Shown: piece after piece, positions 33,349 through 48,300 of the stretch
How positions within the stretch are numbered: the stretch's first letter is position 1
How the letters are laid out: each line of letters starts with the position of its first letter
Origin: Anadara kagoshimensis
Taxonomy: Eukaryota > Mollusca > Bivalvia > Arcoida > Arcidae
DNA length: 64,000 nt
Assembly: GCA_021292105.1 (NCBI GenBank)
Contig: CM037860.1
Location: 10,434,698 to 10,498,697 of the forward strand
Direction: 5' to 3'
Notes under the pieces: model-generated
Database searches by the model: none
Seen by the model: only the letters and a program-made list of their open reading frames with translations
What the model was told of the DNA's origin: nothing
Translations under genes and position numbers: made by a program

Positions 33349-36300
33349 CTAAAATCAAAAATAAACAAATTCATTAAAACAAAAAAATTAAAAAAACATC
33401 AAGCTCGTTAAACACATCTCCAAGAGTACTGACGTTATAAATTAAAAGACTGATTGTTTTACAATACATCAATTGACAAAACAGATGGTTATTTTTAACC
33501 AAACGGTAAAAGTTTAATCGTTTTACTTAACTTTCCAGTTTTCATATTTTTACTTTGTTTTTTTTTCTTTTTTTAGGTTAAAAGGGAGTACAATCAAGAT
33601 ACTTGCTGCGACTAAAATGTATATATATTACAAAACAATGTTGTAGTTAAAAGTGAATTAACTCGAGATACGATGGGTTGAAAGCATTTGTATCGTAAAA
33701 TAACAAAGTTCCCATTAACTTTTTGTCAGCATTTGTGTGGTACAATATTTATCTTCAAAGATTTATACATGCATTCAAAATGAACATTGTTTTAGAAAAT
33801 AAAATATTTATTTACACAATGTTGATTATAAAACATAATTATGTTATACATCGGCGTTGAATTTAGGAAATTTCGAATTTGACTACATTTTTATGAAGGA
33901 ATAATACTAGTAAATCTAGGATAGAAACCACCAACATATACATAATTATTATATATAAAAAATATTTGACACCATCCATATAGTGATACCACATGCACCA
34001 AGAAAGAGAACCTTCAATATTTCCCGAGAAAATATTGGAACATATAAATACAGAGAATAAAATATATATCACATACTTATCTAGCAAATAGACAAAGACA
34101 AAATGAAATATTCCAGAAACAGAACATTTATAGCATGCGGATGTATTATGTCTAGTTCATATTTGTGAAATCACCCAGGACAATAAACACGAATTATTTT
34201 TTGAAAAAGGTTACTAAGTGCCTATATTTATGATCATAAATAAGCTTCATTCAAAAGGTCCAATCTAAGGACAATTTAAAAAATAATTAACAAACAAATT
34301 CAGTGAATCAAAAACCATTTGGGAAGAATCAGTACACAATGTCACAAAGTTAAAATTTAAGCATTAAAATTAAGACATAAGTATGATAAGAGGCTCTCAA
34401 TATTTAGATACATGTAAAAACGTTTGAGTAAACACATTATGTGCAAAAGTAACAAAACACGCTTAAAAAAAGCACAAATCCGTAAAAGAATCAAAACAAG
34501 CAATATTTTTAATGTGACGATAAAGAAATAAATTGGGCTTCAAAAAGCATAACATAAGCAGATTTTAGAAGCATTACACCAAATATCCTCTATGGCAAAG
34601 CCTATGTATATAGCAGTGAAGAAATGTACCATATACATTGTATTAGAGTGAAATAATTAAGGTCCTAGAGCATGTTGGATGGACTAAAACCATAGCGCCT
34701 TTCACTTCTGGTTTCATTAGAAATCATAAAATCATAATGTAAGCTTAAATACATTGTACACCCATATCCATTGAAAACAGATGAATAGATGTTCCCCAGC
34801 CTTAGAAGTTGGCCAGTATTACAAGTTTAAATTTTAAGATACTCGTATAATCATACAAGTCTCATAATTTTCTGCATTTCTCTTTTCAGTTATCTGCAGA
34901 CAAAACGAACACATTGACATAGTACACTACCACTATTTTAAAAAATAGTTGTAGAAATATTTCACAAAGAGTGCAATCCACATAAAACCAGAATTGCCAA
35001 TGTGTACTCATGAAAGGAAGCCTGTACACTTACTACAAACTATGCGTAAAACTATGATTCACATATACCAAGGGAAAACATAGCACTGCCGTGCTGCTGT
35101 ACGGCGTAGTTTGGGAAAATGGTGCTGAGTAGGACTATGAATATAACCGAAACCCCCCCCCCCCCCCTCCAGGGGGGGGGGAGGGGTCGATCGATGCATA
35201 GTTAGACGGATGGTGTTTTTGAAAAAGAAAAATATATACTAAACCATGTATTTATTGCTCAGTGAAAAATGACAGAAAATAATAATTCCATAAATATATG
35301 AAAAAGACGATTAGTAATTAAAATTTAATAAAGTTTTATCAATTGTACCTTCAGGATCGATCGTTGTTTGCCATTTTTGATAAAGAGAAAGTAGAGTTTT
35401 AGGAGGTTCATTCTAGCGTTTGTATGTAACTGGATAATTTGCTGTTAAGTCTGGCTTTTAATAAACTGCTGATTATCATTTACAATATTCCCGTTTCATG
35501 TTACTTTTACTTCCAAATCGGTATTTAAAATCCACATTTGTAGTTTGCACTTGGTACTGTACGATTTACCTCGCTTTCACAGAAGTGAAATGTAATCGAT
35601 AAATCAGTTTTAAAATGTGACAGAATACCGCAACACTAAAATACTTTATTATACCCTTTAAAATAAATCCAAATTACCGTAGATTTCATAAAGAATTAGT
35701 TATCAACCGGCCATTGCTGTTTATTTCATAAAAAGTTATGATTTTACATCGTAGGAAGCAAACTTCCAGGACTACTTTTTATTGTATTCACGAGATCAGT
35801 TCGCCAGATTGCACAAATTATTGGATGCATCCCGTCGCAATATGTTACTAGAATTCCGAAATACATTCCGAAAATTTATTCCAAATGTACATATGTAACC
35901 AAATGCATTACCCGTCTCAGAATACATACCTCACAATAAAACAGATATATTTCTTTCACGTTCATTTACCAGCGCACTATTTCCATGCGTACTCATTTCA
36001 TACCATTTCATAGTAAAGAAGCCCGATCTTTGCAGAAAGCGATAGCAATGTACGCTTTTACTGTAGTGAACGCATGACAAAAATTCAAGAGAAAGACGAA
36101 AATATCAACAAGAACTATGTATCTGCATACATCAATAAATAAATTTGTGAATAATTACTAATAGAAATAAAAAGAACGACATATTCCATGACAGAAACTA
36201 ATCAACAAATACCAACCTATTAAATGTGATATTGAAAATTGAGACTTAAGCATATTATATACGGCAAGCATATACTAGTACACATCAAATAAGGTTGGCA

Positions 36301-39300
36301 TATTTATGCAGGATGCATCATTTAAAAGGTCTTACAAGATAATGAGTTTGAAACAAAGCGCTTATACATAAGCATGCTGTCTAGCAAAATATAATACCAA
36401 TATAAGACAAAAAAGCTGAAAGTAAACATTGTTCAACTGCAAAAACTGAAAACAAAGATCAATGCTGGTTAACAGCTATCCAAGAGAGAAATTAATACAT
36501 GCAGTATTCCAATGTAACATTTAACATCATCCAAAACAAAACAAAAAGCCAACCACAGAAGATATATATAACAGATTTACATCTCATATCTTACCTGTTT
36601 ATGTGATCCTGTAGATAAATAGATTGTTTTAATATTTATGTTATTGGTGATATCTACATGGTATATAATAATGTGAATTATTATAAATCAAACATACATG
36701 CATACACATCAGTTAAAAATATATATGTACCTGCAATTGGCAAATGTAATACTTGATTATAATGATATACTTATAAGGAATGGTATACAGTGACGTGATT
36801 GCTTTTATGTCTCAGTCAACAGTATTGCACTTATTTCCAGGTGGCAAATTCAGAGAAGAAACAGAAGTGCCAGAGAAAACCACTGACATTCAGCTAAGGA
36901 ATTTGTTATAAGAAGTATCAACTAATAAAGAAATTGTAAAATAATTTTCCAACAACATGCACATATTAATGTCCATCTGGAAAGTTGATGGATCCTTCGG
37001 TCAATTTTGACAAAATTTTTATCAAAATCAAATCAAAATTAATTACAATTGAACTTGATCTTAATTTAATATATTAATCAAACAATACTATCCTTGATTT
37101 ATTGCAAATTAAGGCCTTCAATGATTTCAATTCAACACAATTTTACCAAACTTTAAGAAAACAAATCATGAACACACAGTATTCAAGTTTGTAAATAAAT
37201 TCTTATAAATGTAAGTAATTTTGATTAACATTCTCAATATGTTACAAGGATATGAGGACGAATAATAAATGTAACATACATCCCATAATAATTCAAAAAT
37301 ACACAAATTCAGTATAAGATTCTGTTTTATCGTTGCCATTTCAAAATCTTGTAATTATATTTCAACAATAATACCGGATAATGTGCTTGGGGATTACATA
37401 TTACTATCTGGAAAATTGTGCATTTTATTTTATAATTTTGTGCACCTATTCATTTACCTATAGTGAATAAATTTGCCATCCCATAATCCAATCTATTATA
37501 TCTTATACATAAACACAAGGTACTTGAAATTCTTACCCCATTTTCCAGGACCATTCCATTTGTGGTATGCTGGCTCTCATCTCCATTATAACTCAGTACT
37601 TTCATTTCTTTAGAATATATATCTGCTTTAAGTGGTACTTGTGTGTGTTTAGGAGAGAAATCGGAACAGTATGGATCTGGTCCTATCCAGCTTAAAACTA
37701 CTGGTAAATAGGCTAAACCATGGAATAATCCAAATACCACAACCAAAAAGAATACCTGTATACAAATTATACGAACAGATGAAAGTATATCTCTACATAA
37801 ATTGGTTTATAAGAAAAACTAACCAATTATGTTGTAACTTTTAGATATAGTTCTTCTAATATTATATCAGCATTAATTCTAGAAGTCGTCAATTGGCCAT
37901 TGATCTCTTATTTTGCCAAATGACCTCATAATTAAGGCCACAGAAGGCCATGCTTAGCATTATGTGAATGCAAAATATTGATGTCATGGTGTTTTAGAAG
38001 AAAGATTCTTCCCATTAGTGTAATTTGGTATGACTTTCTTAAAAGAATAAATGCTTTACAGGTAATATTGTATCTTATTTAATTGACAACCTTTGCTTCA
38101 ATATCAAGCAGCCTATCATATTCTGATACTTACATTAGAAGAAAAATATTTGTAATTGAAAAACATGTAACTTGCAACAGCCAACACAACAAAATAATAG
38201 GTGATGACAGAAATAGACAAACAGAAAAAGATAAACAAATATACAAATCACTTACCCTAAAAAACAAAGAGAATCCATAACTGTAACTGTTTGACAACAA
38301 GACAAATGCTAACAATGTACTAAATCCACCATTAAATACTGCTGGACCAATTTGTTCTAAAGTCTTTATTGACCTTTCTACAATGTAAAATATTTTATAT
38401 ACTATAGCAAAAGGTACTTCAAACACTAACAAGTATTTAAAAATGTTGCATTATTGCTTATTGATACCTAAAAACTAGCTTATCTCCTCTTATACTTAAT
38501 ATATACCAGATACAAGTCGACATAGATGAAGATAAAAAATAATTGTGTGTCAATAATTGATACCATATTGATATGACAAAATCGAACAGGTTCTAGTACA
38601 TACCAGGAAAGGTTGAAATATTCTAAGTTTTCCACAACCAATTTTACTCCAATTGATAAAATATTATTCCCTTTCTGCCCTGTCTGTAGTTTATTATGAG
38701 GAGGTGTTCAAAAAGCTTTTAAGACAAATAAAATAATTTTTTTTTTTTCTACAATACTGTAAGGATATGGCGCCTAGTAGTAGTTTGGATGATTTTCTAA
38801 TGACTGAATACAGTAGTAACATCTACAACCAAAGATAGCAACCTATTTGTTATGATTATCAGCTTTGATTCTGGTCTATCACAGATTCTAGATTCTTCTT
38901 CTGTCTTATTTGTTTGACCATAACCATATCTTAAAATTACATAGCAACTCATTGGGTTGTTTGCTGTAGTTAAACCACTTACCATTTCTAGTTCCATTTA
39001 CAATCATAAATGTATGTCCAATATGTGCTGCATAATCCACTGCCAAACCGACAGATAATGTCAATAAAATACTGCTAGCAGTGTCAATAGATACCCCCCA
39101 AAAATATAAAGTCCCTGCAACATCAACCTGTAAGTAAAATAAAGAGACATATTTACTATTATCCCTATTAAGAGAGGCATCTTTTAGTGCTTGGTAACAA
39201 GTAAAAAGTCTTAAGCCAACTGCATTACATCTATCTTCATTTAAAGTGAATAATGGTGTGAGCAATATCCTACATTTGTTTTTTTTTTACAAGAAAAGAT

Positions 39301-42300
39301 ACATTGGAGTAAAAGATTATGATTAAGACCACAAAAAAAAAACCCAAAGATAATTCAAAATTGTAAGATTGTGTAAAATAATAAATGATCTTATGAATCC
39401 CAAATCATCATTGAGTAGATACCCAATCATTCAAGATACTGTATAAGAAGAAACATTGCCAGGAAAAATATTCACGATTTTCACAGTGACACTTATACAG
39501 CAAATATATCTTCTAAGCGAAAATTATTTATTTCCCTTGATTCAATTTCCTACAGTTGGGACTGTGAAAATTTTTTTACCGTGAGAAAGTTTAGAAGATC
39601 ATTACCGCGAAAGTTTTCTACCACTAATATTTCTTGTTATACAGTACTAGTATTGGTGATATCTAGTAATACATGTACTTACTACTGTAAAGACAACACA
39701 TGTAAACACAATAAGACTTGCACGTATATGAGCTATGAGTATTAAAGTCACAATAAATACTGCCAATCCAGCTAAAGCCAAATTACGATATAATTCATCC
39801 TGGAGAACCTATAACAAATCAAAAACAAACAATTTAACTAATATGATTTACACAATAGATTACAGTTATCTATCCAAATACATAAATACATTAGGAAGCA
39901 AACATCAGCAGGAACATGAAAACCCTACTGAAATTTACATCAACTATTTGGGCCTTTGTAAACTTCATTTGATGCCACTTTTATGTTTTAAGCTCAATAA
40001 AATATTGGTTCCAGTTTTTGTTATATATTCATTCTTTTTTTCTATTGCTATGCAAGATGAATATGGTATTATTAACATATATATGAATATTGTTTTAAAT
40101 CAACTCTGACCTACTGAATATAGATTAAAAACATTAAAATGATGCAAAGAAGAAAATTTGAAAATATGAGTCATTGAAAAGAATATAAAGCATTTCAGGT
40201 AATTATAAGTAATATATGGATGGGTTCTGAACTGCACTAGAAATATAAAGAAACAGCTACTCAAATATATGTTGATATGAAATGTATATAAATTAATTTT
40301 GCGCTTTTTACTGAAACGGTTCTAGAATAAATGTTCATTACAGTGGATTTGAATTATGAAATGGTATTTTATGTTGGACTGCAGTAATATCATACCTTGT
40401 TAGTTTCATATGTCAGATAAACTACATTGTATGCAAAGCACGACCCATCAGGGAATCCAGAATTATCCACTATAAATCGTAAATTCTCCATGGCAATGAT
40501 TTCCGATTCAGAATTAGGCTGAAAGGTGTGCTTCATTTCAATATAAGATGCCTAAAATGAAATTGTTTTGTATCAAAATATGTCAATAATGTAATTTACA
40601 AGTCTTTGGGGTTTATCAAAACAGTTCATGTTGAATGCTGAAACTTCATGTCTGAAGTGAGAAATTTAAACTATGTGGTCTTGACTATCATTTATGGTTT
40701 TTCTTATAGGGTCTGTAAATTTCGTCATGTGTCCAGTGTCAATTTACAATTTCTGGGTACACGGGTGTGATTTGAATCAGTGTTAAATGACATCAATCAA
40801 ACATCTTGACATAACCAACACTAAGATTTGTCCTCTGCCATCAAATTGTGAAACGTTGTCAAAAACAGTTTACAAAAATCATAAGATTTCAGACAAGACT
40901 AGCTCCATATTCCGACTTCAAATTGTGTGAAACATTGTCAAAAACCATTTACAAAAATAATTTCAGACAAGACTTGGTCCACATTTCGACTTCAAATTGT
41001 GAGAAACTTTTTTAATATCAAGTTACAAAACCATGGATTTAAGGCAAGAATTGGTCTGTATTCTGCAGGTATGTAGTGAATTTAATAATCTGAATTTAGA
41101 CCATCATGTATGAAATTTTATTTTCAATAAAATGAAGTTATTGCATATTCTTTGTACCCAAAACTATTGATTCAACTGTAACTATATAGAAATATTTACA
41201 ACATTTCATTTGCAATATGCATCCTAGGGTTTATATTTCTTGCTTGCTATCAAGAAAACTGCAATGGATTTTTACAAGTGAAATCAATATAGATAAACTT
41301 TCATATTACCTCAAGAGATGGAGTGGTTGTATTACTAAACTTAAGATATCTGGCATAAGCTCTCCCTTCTCGTGTCTGATACACAAATATTTGAAGTAAT
41401 TTTTCAAATTCAAGTTTAGAATAGGGAAAATAATCTGAAATAATATCGAATACAATTTAATAACTTTAATAACAAAATATTTCAAACATAAAGTATCTTT
41501 ATAAAACTGACCTAAACAAAACAAAATAACATATACATACATTTATTAAAATTGGTTATTTCAAACATAAGGAAATGGAACTTGGAATTATAGTCTTTAA
41601 TGTGACATATTATGGGTTTTTTTTTTAATTAATGAAAGAAGTTCATCAAAATGAACTGCTAATTTTGTAGTTCACAATTTTCATAGATACTTTTAAGTAC
41701 ATGTTTTTAAATTCCTTCCATGTGTATTATTATTTGGTTCATGCTTACATTTTATTCAGATACAACTTTCATTTTTGATATTTAATTCTAGTTGACATTA
41801 AAAATCTAGTCTGACAGTTACCTGCATTTAGAGTTGGTGCTATAGCTGGATGTCCACTTGTTCCAATCCAATGTTTGAACGCTAGGTACCAGCTGTTGAT
41901 AGTACCATTCTGTATATACGGATCTGATGCTATGTTCTCATGCATTTGATCAAATAGATTCTTACTGGCTTGAAAATTGATTCTATCTGAAAAAGAAAAA
42001 AGATACAAGATATACATGTATATGTTTTGCTCATTTATTAGAAAAGAAAATGAAATGCATTTCTTTATTAATATAAAGGTAAATAATGAATAAAGAAGGT
42101 TATGGGAAATTTTTTCTTAAACTGAACCATTAAATAAAATAATTTTAACCAAACAGCTATCCATTGTCTCTTTGATTGGAGTTGTTTCTCTAGTCTGTCA
42201 CTGAAATTTTTAATACTGTAATCCAAGTACATTTTATTGCATTGCCAAAATATATTGAAGAGCAAAGTAAGGGCTAGTATTAAAGAAACAAGAGGCCCAT

Positions 42301-45300
42301 GGGCCTGATACGCTCACCTGATAACTAATGGCTAGCTGACAGATTTAAAGATAAATACTAAACCCCAATGACTTTTTTTTTTACATCATGATAACCGTTG
42401 TATTAATACCTACAACATTCTAGTATACATGCCTACACAAAAAGTTAATAGTTTTCAAGATAATTAACAATTTCAGTATTGTTTCACATCTGTGACCTTG
42501 ACCTTTGAACCCATGACCTTTTTCTATACATCAAAATGATTGTTGTATCGATACCTACAACATTCTAATATACATGCCTATACAAAATGTTTATAGTTTT
42601 CGAGATAATTAAACATTTCGGTATTTTTTCGCATATGTGACCTTGACCTTTAAACCCATAACCTTTTTCTATACATCAAAATGATTGTTGTATCAATATC
42701 TACAACATTCTAATATACATGCCTATACAAAAAGTTTATAGTTTTCGAGATAATTAACCATTTCGGTATTGTTTTGCATCTGTGGCCTTGACCTTTGAAC
42801 CCATGACCTTTTTCTATACATCAGAATGATCATTGTATCAATACCTACAACATTCTAATATACAAGCCTATACAAAAAGTTTATAGATTTTGAGATAATT
42901 AACCATTTCGATATTGTTTCACAACTGTGACCTTGACCTTTGAACCCATGACCTTTTTCTATACATCAAAATGATCATTGTATCAATACCTACAACATTC
43001 TAATATACATGCCTATACAAAAAGTTTATAGTTTTCGAGATAATTAACCATTTCGGTATTGTTTCACATCTGTGACCTTGACCTTTAAACTCATGATCTT
43101 TTTCCATACATCAAAATGGTCATTGTATCAATACCTACAACATTCTAATATACATGCCTATACAAAATGTTTATAATTTTCGAAATAATTAACCATTTCG
43201 GTATTGTTTCGCGTCTGTGACCTTGACCTTTGAACCCATGACCTTTTTCTATACATCAAAATGATCGTTGTATCAATACTTACAACATTCTAATATACAT
43301 GCCTATACAAAAAGTTTATAGATTTTGAGATAATTAACCATTTCAGTATTGTTTCACATCTGTGACCTTGACCTTTGAACCCATGACCCTTTTCTATACA
43401 TCAAAATGATCGTTGTATCAATACCTACAACATTCTAATATACATGCCTATACAAAAAGTTTATAGTTTTCAAGATAATTAACCATTTCAGTATTGTTTC
43501 ACATCTGTGACCTTGACCTTTGAACCCATGACCTTTTTCTATACATCAAAATGATCGTTGTATTGATACCTACAACATTCTAATATACATGCCTATACAA
43601 AAAGTTTATAGTTTTCGAGATAATTAACAATTTCGGTATTGTTTCGCATCTGTGACCTTGACCTTTGAACCCATGACCTTTTTCTTTACATCAAAATGAT
43701 CGTTGTATCAATACCTACAACATTCTAATATACATGCCTATACAAAAAGTTTATAGTTTTCGAGATAATAATTATAATCAGAGGTAAAAAAAATTAGGTC
43801 ACGACCTTCACATATGACCTTGACCTCATTTTGAAGATACTAACAAGAAGATGTCAAAACTGAAAACCCCATGTCATTATCTGGTCAAATAGTCAAGTTA
43901 TAACAATTTGAAGCTATTTTACGATTTTTTCAAAATTAAACGCAAAAACGCGTAACCTATTTTTTATCCGATTTTTACAAAATGAACAAACTATAGGCTT
44001 AAGACCCTAGAGAAGCCAAATATCACATCAGATTTTTTCTCCAATCAGTACTTTCGGAGAAGAAGATTTTTTAAGATTTTTGCACCCCTAGGTCACCTTG
44101 ACCTAGTTATGGTAGCCATGGCAACGCCACGAACAAATCTGAATTGCACCGGCCCATATATACTTCTGACAAAGTTTCATTAAAAACTGTCCAGTAGTTT
44201 CAGAGGAGAAGTCGAAAATAGGTGTTAACGACGCACACACGCACACACGCACACACGCACATACACACGCTGCGCTATGCCATAAGCTCACATGACCTTC
44301 GGTCAGGTGAGCTAAAAACACAATTTTCCTGTTTGACAAATATAGTAAAAACTAAATACACATATCATTAGATTTCATGTTTTTTCTATGTTTAAAAAAT
44401 CAAAATTTATTTGAGCCTATTTGTAAAATCCTACCACAATAAACAGCTGTTTCTATCCCCTCATTAGGGAAATATTCTTCTTTGGTCCTGGCGTATTTAT
44501 GAGCATATGAATTCGACGGTATATACATAATTAAATCAAACTCCTGTCGCAGATTTATAAATCCCCATATATTAAACCCCAATAATGTAAACGTCATTAT
44601 AACTATCACAATCTGAAATACAAAAATAAGTTAATATTTTACATTTTACAGATTCTTGGTGAACAAAACAATATATTGTTTTTAATGGGTCTATTTTAGA
44701 ACAACTAACTGTATAAGGTGGATGTGAAGGATATAGAACACACTATTGTGTAACAATATGCTCACTCAAAGTCTAAAGATACAGAATAAGTAGTTTTAAC
44801 ATATTGTTTCTATTCTAGTTATTATTTCATGTTTATTTTTATGTGTAACAAGTTTGAAAATAATGTCCATATTAAGGTATTAATTCTGGAAAATAAGACA
44901 CCGTTTCAAAGTATGTCCAACTGTATTCCATATTGTAAGGAAGTCAAATTCTCATCCAAAATCTGGGTATTTATTATCTTCAACATCAATATGTGGTTAC
45001 TAGTATGTTATCTTTTGTTTCTAACAAGAGTTGTTAGAGCTGAAGTTTGGAAAACAGTGCATGATCCCATAAAGTCTGTCTTTTGAGGTTTTTCTTTGCT
45101 TGTATAGTTATATAACTTAGATTTGTCGAGTTGTTATCAAGTACATGTTTTTAGGCAAAAATAATATGTCATCATTAAGGTAAATAATTGGCCCTAATGT
45201 TTTTTTTTCAGTAGCAAGAAAATAACAATCACCTTTACAGGAAGTTTCATTAATATTGGTCCGTAATACTTCTTTGAAAATAACGACATGAGATTCTTCT

Positions 45301-48300
45301 GACTGCACTGATTAGGTACATAGTCTTTGTGTTTATAACACAACAAACATCCATCACGTGACGACTCTACCCGTAACTGATCCAATGTAAGACAGGCTAC
45401 AAAAAATGTGGACACCAACAGATACAAACCAAGGATACCTAACGCTGCATATATACAAAACGCACTTAAACCTGGAATAACCTGAAATATATAGCAAATA
45501 TCAAAGAAATAGAATGTGTTGCTGACATAAACCAAGAATAAAAACTTATATCTGAAATTAAATGGATTATAATCAACATCAAGAGCTTACCAAAGAACAA
45601 TTATAACTGGACTATATCTTCAACTTAACAACTGATCCCATCAAATAGATTTTACTTTAGCTTAACAAAACCCTTAAATTTTGTGGCAATTCGGTAGGCG
45701 GGTTACATGCAACATGCATCCCTCTGTGTTTTCTATAAGGTAGTGAAGCTGGTCGTATTGTCATTTTAATAGAAGTATTTTTGCTTGTAACATAGATGTT
45801 TTTCTTATCAAACAACATAGTAAGAAACATATTATTTTTTTTATATTTCACTGAACTACTTATATCAGAAAAAGACTTTACAAGTGGACCAGATAGTAAA
45901 AAGACTCCCTAAGTCTTTTAATGTTTTATCTACATGTACTTATCACTGAGTCTACATACTGTTGACGCTCCTATTGCAAAAGCCACTATATCAGTGATAG
46001 AGGTGACAGTTACTGACACACCAGCATGTTTTAACGCCAGCGCTATCCTCTCTGGTAATGGTAAATCAAGTTCCTCTGCTATCAGATTCTTCCACGATTC
46101 CACAATAACAAACATATCATCTACACCTATACCTATAAACCAATGTTAGTATAATGTATCAAAATCCTTTTGTTTTACTGAATATCAAAAATAGAATACA
46201 TGTATAAATGTTACTTTTTGGAAGTACCAGACCTTACATCCACCTGTTTAATTTAATTTGATTGGGACATTGATTAGTCTGGTTTTTTTTTATCATTTTA
46301 AAAGTTTTTATTCTGGTTTTGGTGATTATGATCTGGACATGGACAAGTATTGATTGTGTTTGATTTATGATTAAAATTATAAAATTGAAGTTGTTATTTA
46401 TTTGTTTCCAATATAAGATACATACATCTATAGCAGCCATATTTGAAACATATGTTGTACACCAAAACATGACAAGTACCGGTATAGTGAATTAAAACAA
46501 GACATTTTAATTACTAGTATCTGTACTGATGGGTACACATACTCAAAATAATAAAAGAACATAAACCTATACATAGCTGCTTACACTTCCCAAGCACCCG
46601 ACCTCACTTCCCCGGTGGAAGTTCATGTGTTTAATCTGTTTTGCCAGCTTCAAAGTTTTTACTTTGCTTTGGAATAGTGGTTTGGACATAGATTTGTATG
46701 TTTGTTTTTGACATTACCCTGTCCAATTATTTTAAATGCATGTGAAGACTACTACGTACCTAGCAACATAAACGGCATTAGTGCATGAACTGGACCGTAC
46801 AAAACACCACACGCTATTGCAAAACCATAAGCAAAAGCTATGGATAGTCCAACACAAAGTATACCCGCCAATGATAAAAATACCTACAAACAAAACACAA
46901 TATAAAGAGCAACTATGGCAAAAGTCCCTCTCACCGCCTAAATGTATGTTTCAAGCCCACTTGGGCAGATACTAGAATGAGAAAGTTTATCATTACGCTT
47001 GCCAAAGGTTGGTGGTTTACTCGGAAACTCTGGTTTCCTCCAACATTCAAGTACTGACTGCCTCTTTGTATGTATGAAAAATATTGACGGGGCTTAAAAC
47101 CATTAATCCAATCCAATCATATCCAGAATTTACTTACAACACAACCGATTTATTTTACCTTAATATGATTCAGGCAATTCAGAATCGTGTTTTTGATGTA
47201 AATGACCAAACACGTATTACGACTGAAGAATTAGACAAACTTGTAAACACAAAGCTGTGTAGAAAGCAAGCACTAAATTGTGACAGACAACAAAACGTTT
47301 ATTAAAACAGATAGACACGTTATTAAATCATCTATCTATTATATTACTAAAGGTATATAACATTTATATAAAACCAAAAAACTTACATGTATAACAATTA
47401 AATGTATATTAAAATACCTTTTGTTCAAGGAGATTGAATCTTCCTAACGTTAATACAAGAAATATGAGCACAATAATAAACCCAGCCGATAACAGTTTGG
47501 TATCGTTGTTTACAGCACCGTAACCCTCGTCATCAAAACTGAAATAAAGCATGTTCAGATTACCTTGTAAATGTACACTTGTGTTTTGTTCTTAACATTC
47601 TAAATGTTCTAAAGACTTACAAAAAACTTCAGGAAAGCACACTTGAAATATATTGCATATCCATTGAACCAAATACAATAACATTGGATGTCGTTGTGGA
47701 TCATACTCTCATAAGGTTACTAAGCACTCGTTAAACATTGAACGTCGGTGTCGATCGCGTGCAAGCTAGAAATTCCAAACGCTTTAATATTAGACGACGA
47801 TATCGATCATGTTCGTGATGTTTCATTAAACATTTGCAATCAATGTCGATCACCCTCACGCCGGATGCAACAAATACATTAACATTTGTCGTCACGTCGA
47901 ACACGCTTATGCTGGGGGTAACAACACTTGTATTGGTGTCGATGTCAATCACACTTACACCGGGTGCATCAAACACTTTAGCATTGAGAGTCGATGTCGC
48001 TCACGCTCACTACGGTTGCATCATGCTCACGCTTGGTGTGTACCAAACAGCAACACTAGGCGTCAACGTCGATCACAATCATGTCAAGTGTTCTTAATAT
48101 AAACACTTTTGCATTGGGATTCGATATCGATCACGCTAGGTGTATACCAAACACTAACATTGAGTTCCAACGCCGATCTCCCTAACGCTGGGTGTAACGG
48201 TGAGCGTCGATATCGAACAAACTCATGCCAGGCCCACCAAATACTCAAAACACTTTTACACTGGAGAGTCGATGTCGGTCACATTCGCGCCGATTGTATC

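Noticed and set aside
38130-38432. 100-codon minus-strand frame as a separate gene
   Set aside because: It is exon 17 of the patched-domain gene plus flanking intron read through.
39735-40109. 124-codon plus-strand frame
   Set aside because: Its first part is the antisense of exon 15 and the rest is AT-rich intron.
42369-43768. CRISPR array
   Set aside because: The spacing is regular, but the whole 145-bp unit repeats, with no unique spacers, and the host is eukaryotic.
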